Below, piece by piece: positions 63,934 through 64,000 of a stretch of 64,000 nucleotides of DNA (the first letter of the stretch is position 1; each line of letters starts with the position of its first letter). Below the pieces are notes generated by a model that worked only from the letters and a program-made list of their open reading frames with translations, was not told where the DNA came from and searched no databases. The position numbers and the translations under genes are program-made. Source of the stretch: Methylobacterium amylolyticum (GTDB lineage: Bacteria > Pseudomonadota > Alphaproteobacteria > Rhizobiales > Beijerinckiaceae); NCBI RefSeq assembly GCF_030700245.1, contig NZ_JAUYZI010000016.1:1-64000 (forward strand). Direction: 5' to 3'.

Positions 63934-64000
63934 ATGGCCACGCCCCGACCCAAGCTGTCTCCGAGCCAGGAGCTGATGGCCCGCATCATGCGGATCGTCC
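63934..64000 (+). CDS. Start of an unidentified gene, cut by the window edge
   Basis: From the ATG at 63934 the frame reads MATPRPKLSPSQELMARIMR then IV and runs off the window. Twenty-two residues are too few to identify it; the start is basic and helical. A weak site (CGGGGATCGGCG) lies upstream. It could also be chance, but no stop interrupts it and it sits 98 bases after the MerR gene, on the same strand. Confidence 0.4.
   Translation, partial: MATPRPKLSPSQELMARIMRIV

Overview
This window is a GC-rich (roughly 70% by eye) piece of an alphaproteobacterial chromosome, most likely a Methylobacterium/Methylorubrum-type member of the Hyphomicrobiales. The support is gene order and gene content: rho / maf / aroE / coaE, ribH-nusB-thiL, a DUF177 gene followed by plsX-fabH-ihfA-merR, paired MucR-type regulators, an HWE-family histidine kinase, and many small proteins of the kind common in that genus. 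Genus is inferred; no rRNA or tRNA is present to fix it.

Layout. 1-1 kb: the 5' part of an IS4-type transposase whose end interrupts a dienelactone-hydrolase-like gene. 1-7.6 kb: an accessory stretch of small exported or orphan proteins, a Tat-exported serine beta-lactamase-fold hydrolase, a frameshifted WrbA-type flavoprotein and a 244-residue orphan protein behind an AT-richer upstream region. 7.9-19.6 kb: an IclR-type regulator divergent from an eight-gene, one-direction catabolic operon. The operon holds two MFS carriers, a YdiJ-type FAD/Fe-S 2-hydroxyacid dehydrogenase, a 6PGDH-like dehydrogenase, an RraA/HMG-aldolase-like protein, an SMP-30 lactonase and two Tat-exported LigI-like amidohydrolases. 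This is the most promising undescribed system in the window. 19.6-24.7 kb: an alkyladenine glycosylase, small proteins, two divergent MucR paralogs that lack the zinc-binding cysteine, and a DUF892 protein.

24.7-30.7 kb: the pyruvate dehydrogenase operon aceE-aceF-lpd. 31.4-33.4 kb: dgcN-dgcA-like D-glutamate catabolism. 33.8-36.3 kb: a DUF47/Pit phosphate-uptake pair split by an opposite-strand hydratase gene. 36.4-39.6 kb: a DeoR regulator with a pdxA2 / four-carbon acid-sugar kinase operon, a striking operator-like inverted repeat and a short upstream ORF with a strong ribosome binding site. 39.8-45.6 kb: coaE, aroE, a zinc/cobalt-type efflux protein, maf, a PAS protein and rho. 45.9-51.3 kb: DUF3429, hisS, a carboxymuconolactone-decarboxylase-family protein, ribH, nusB and thiL. 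51.7-58.6 kb: a K+-independent H+-pyrophosphatase, a SOUL protein, an Old-Yellow-Enzyme ene-reductase, an HWE sensor kinase and a HAD phosphatase. 58.7-64 kb: bamE, a cytochrome bc1 assembly chaperone, DUF177, plsX, fabH, ihfA, a MerR regulator and the start of one more gene.

Between genes there are several perfect hairpins. Two of them, at 37.2 and 58.6 kb, belong to one structured repeat family whose stems differ by compensatory changes.
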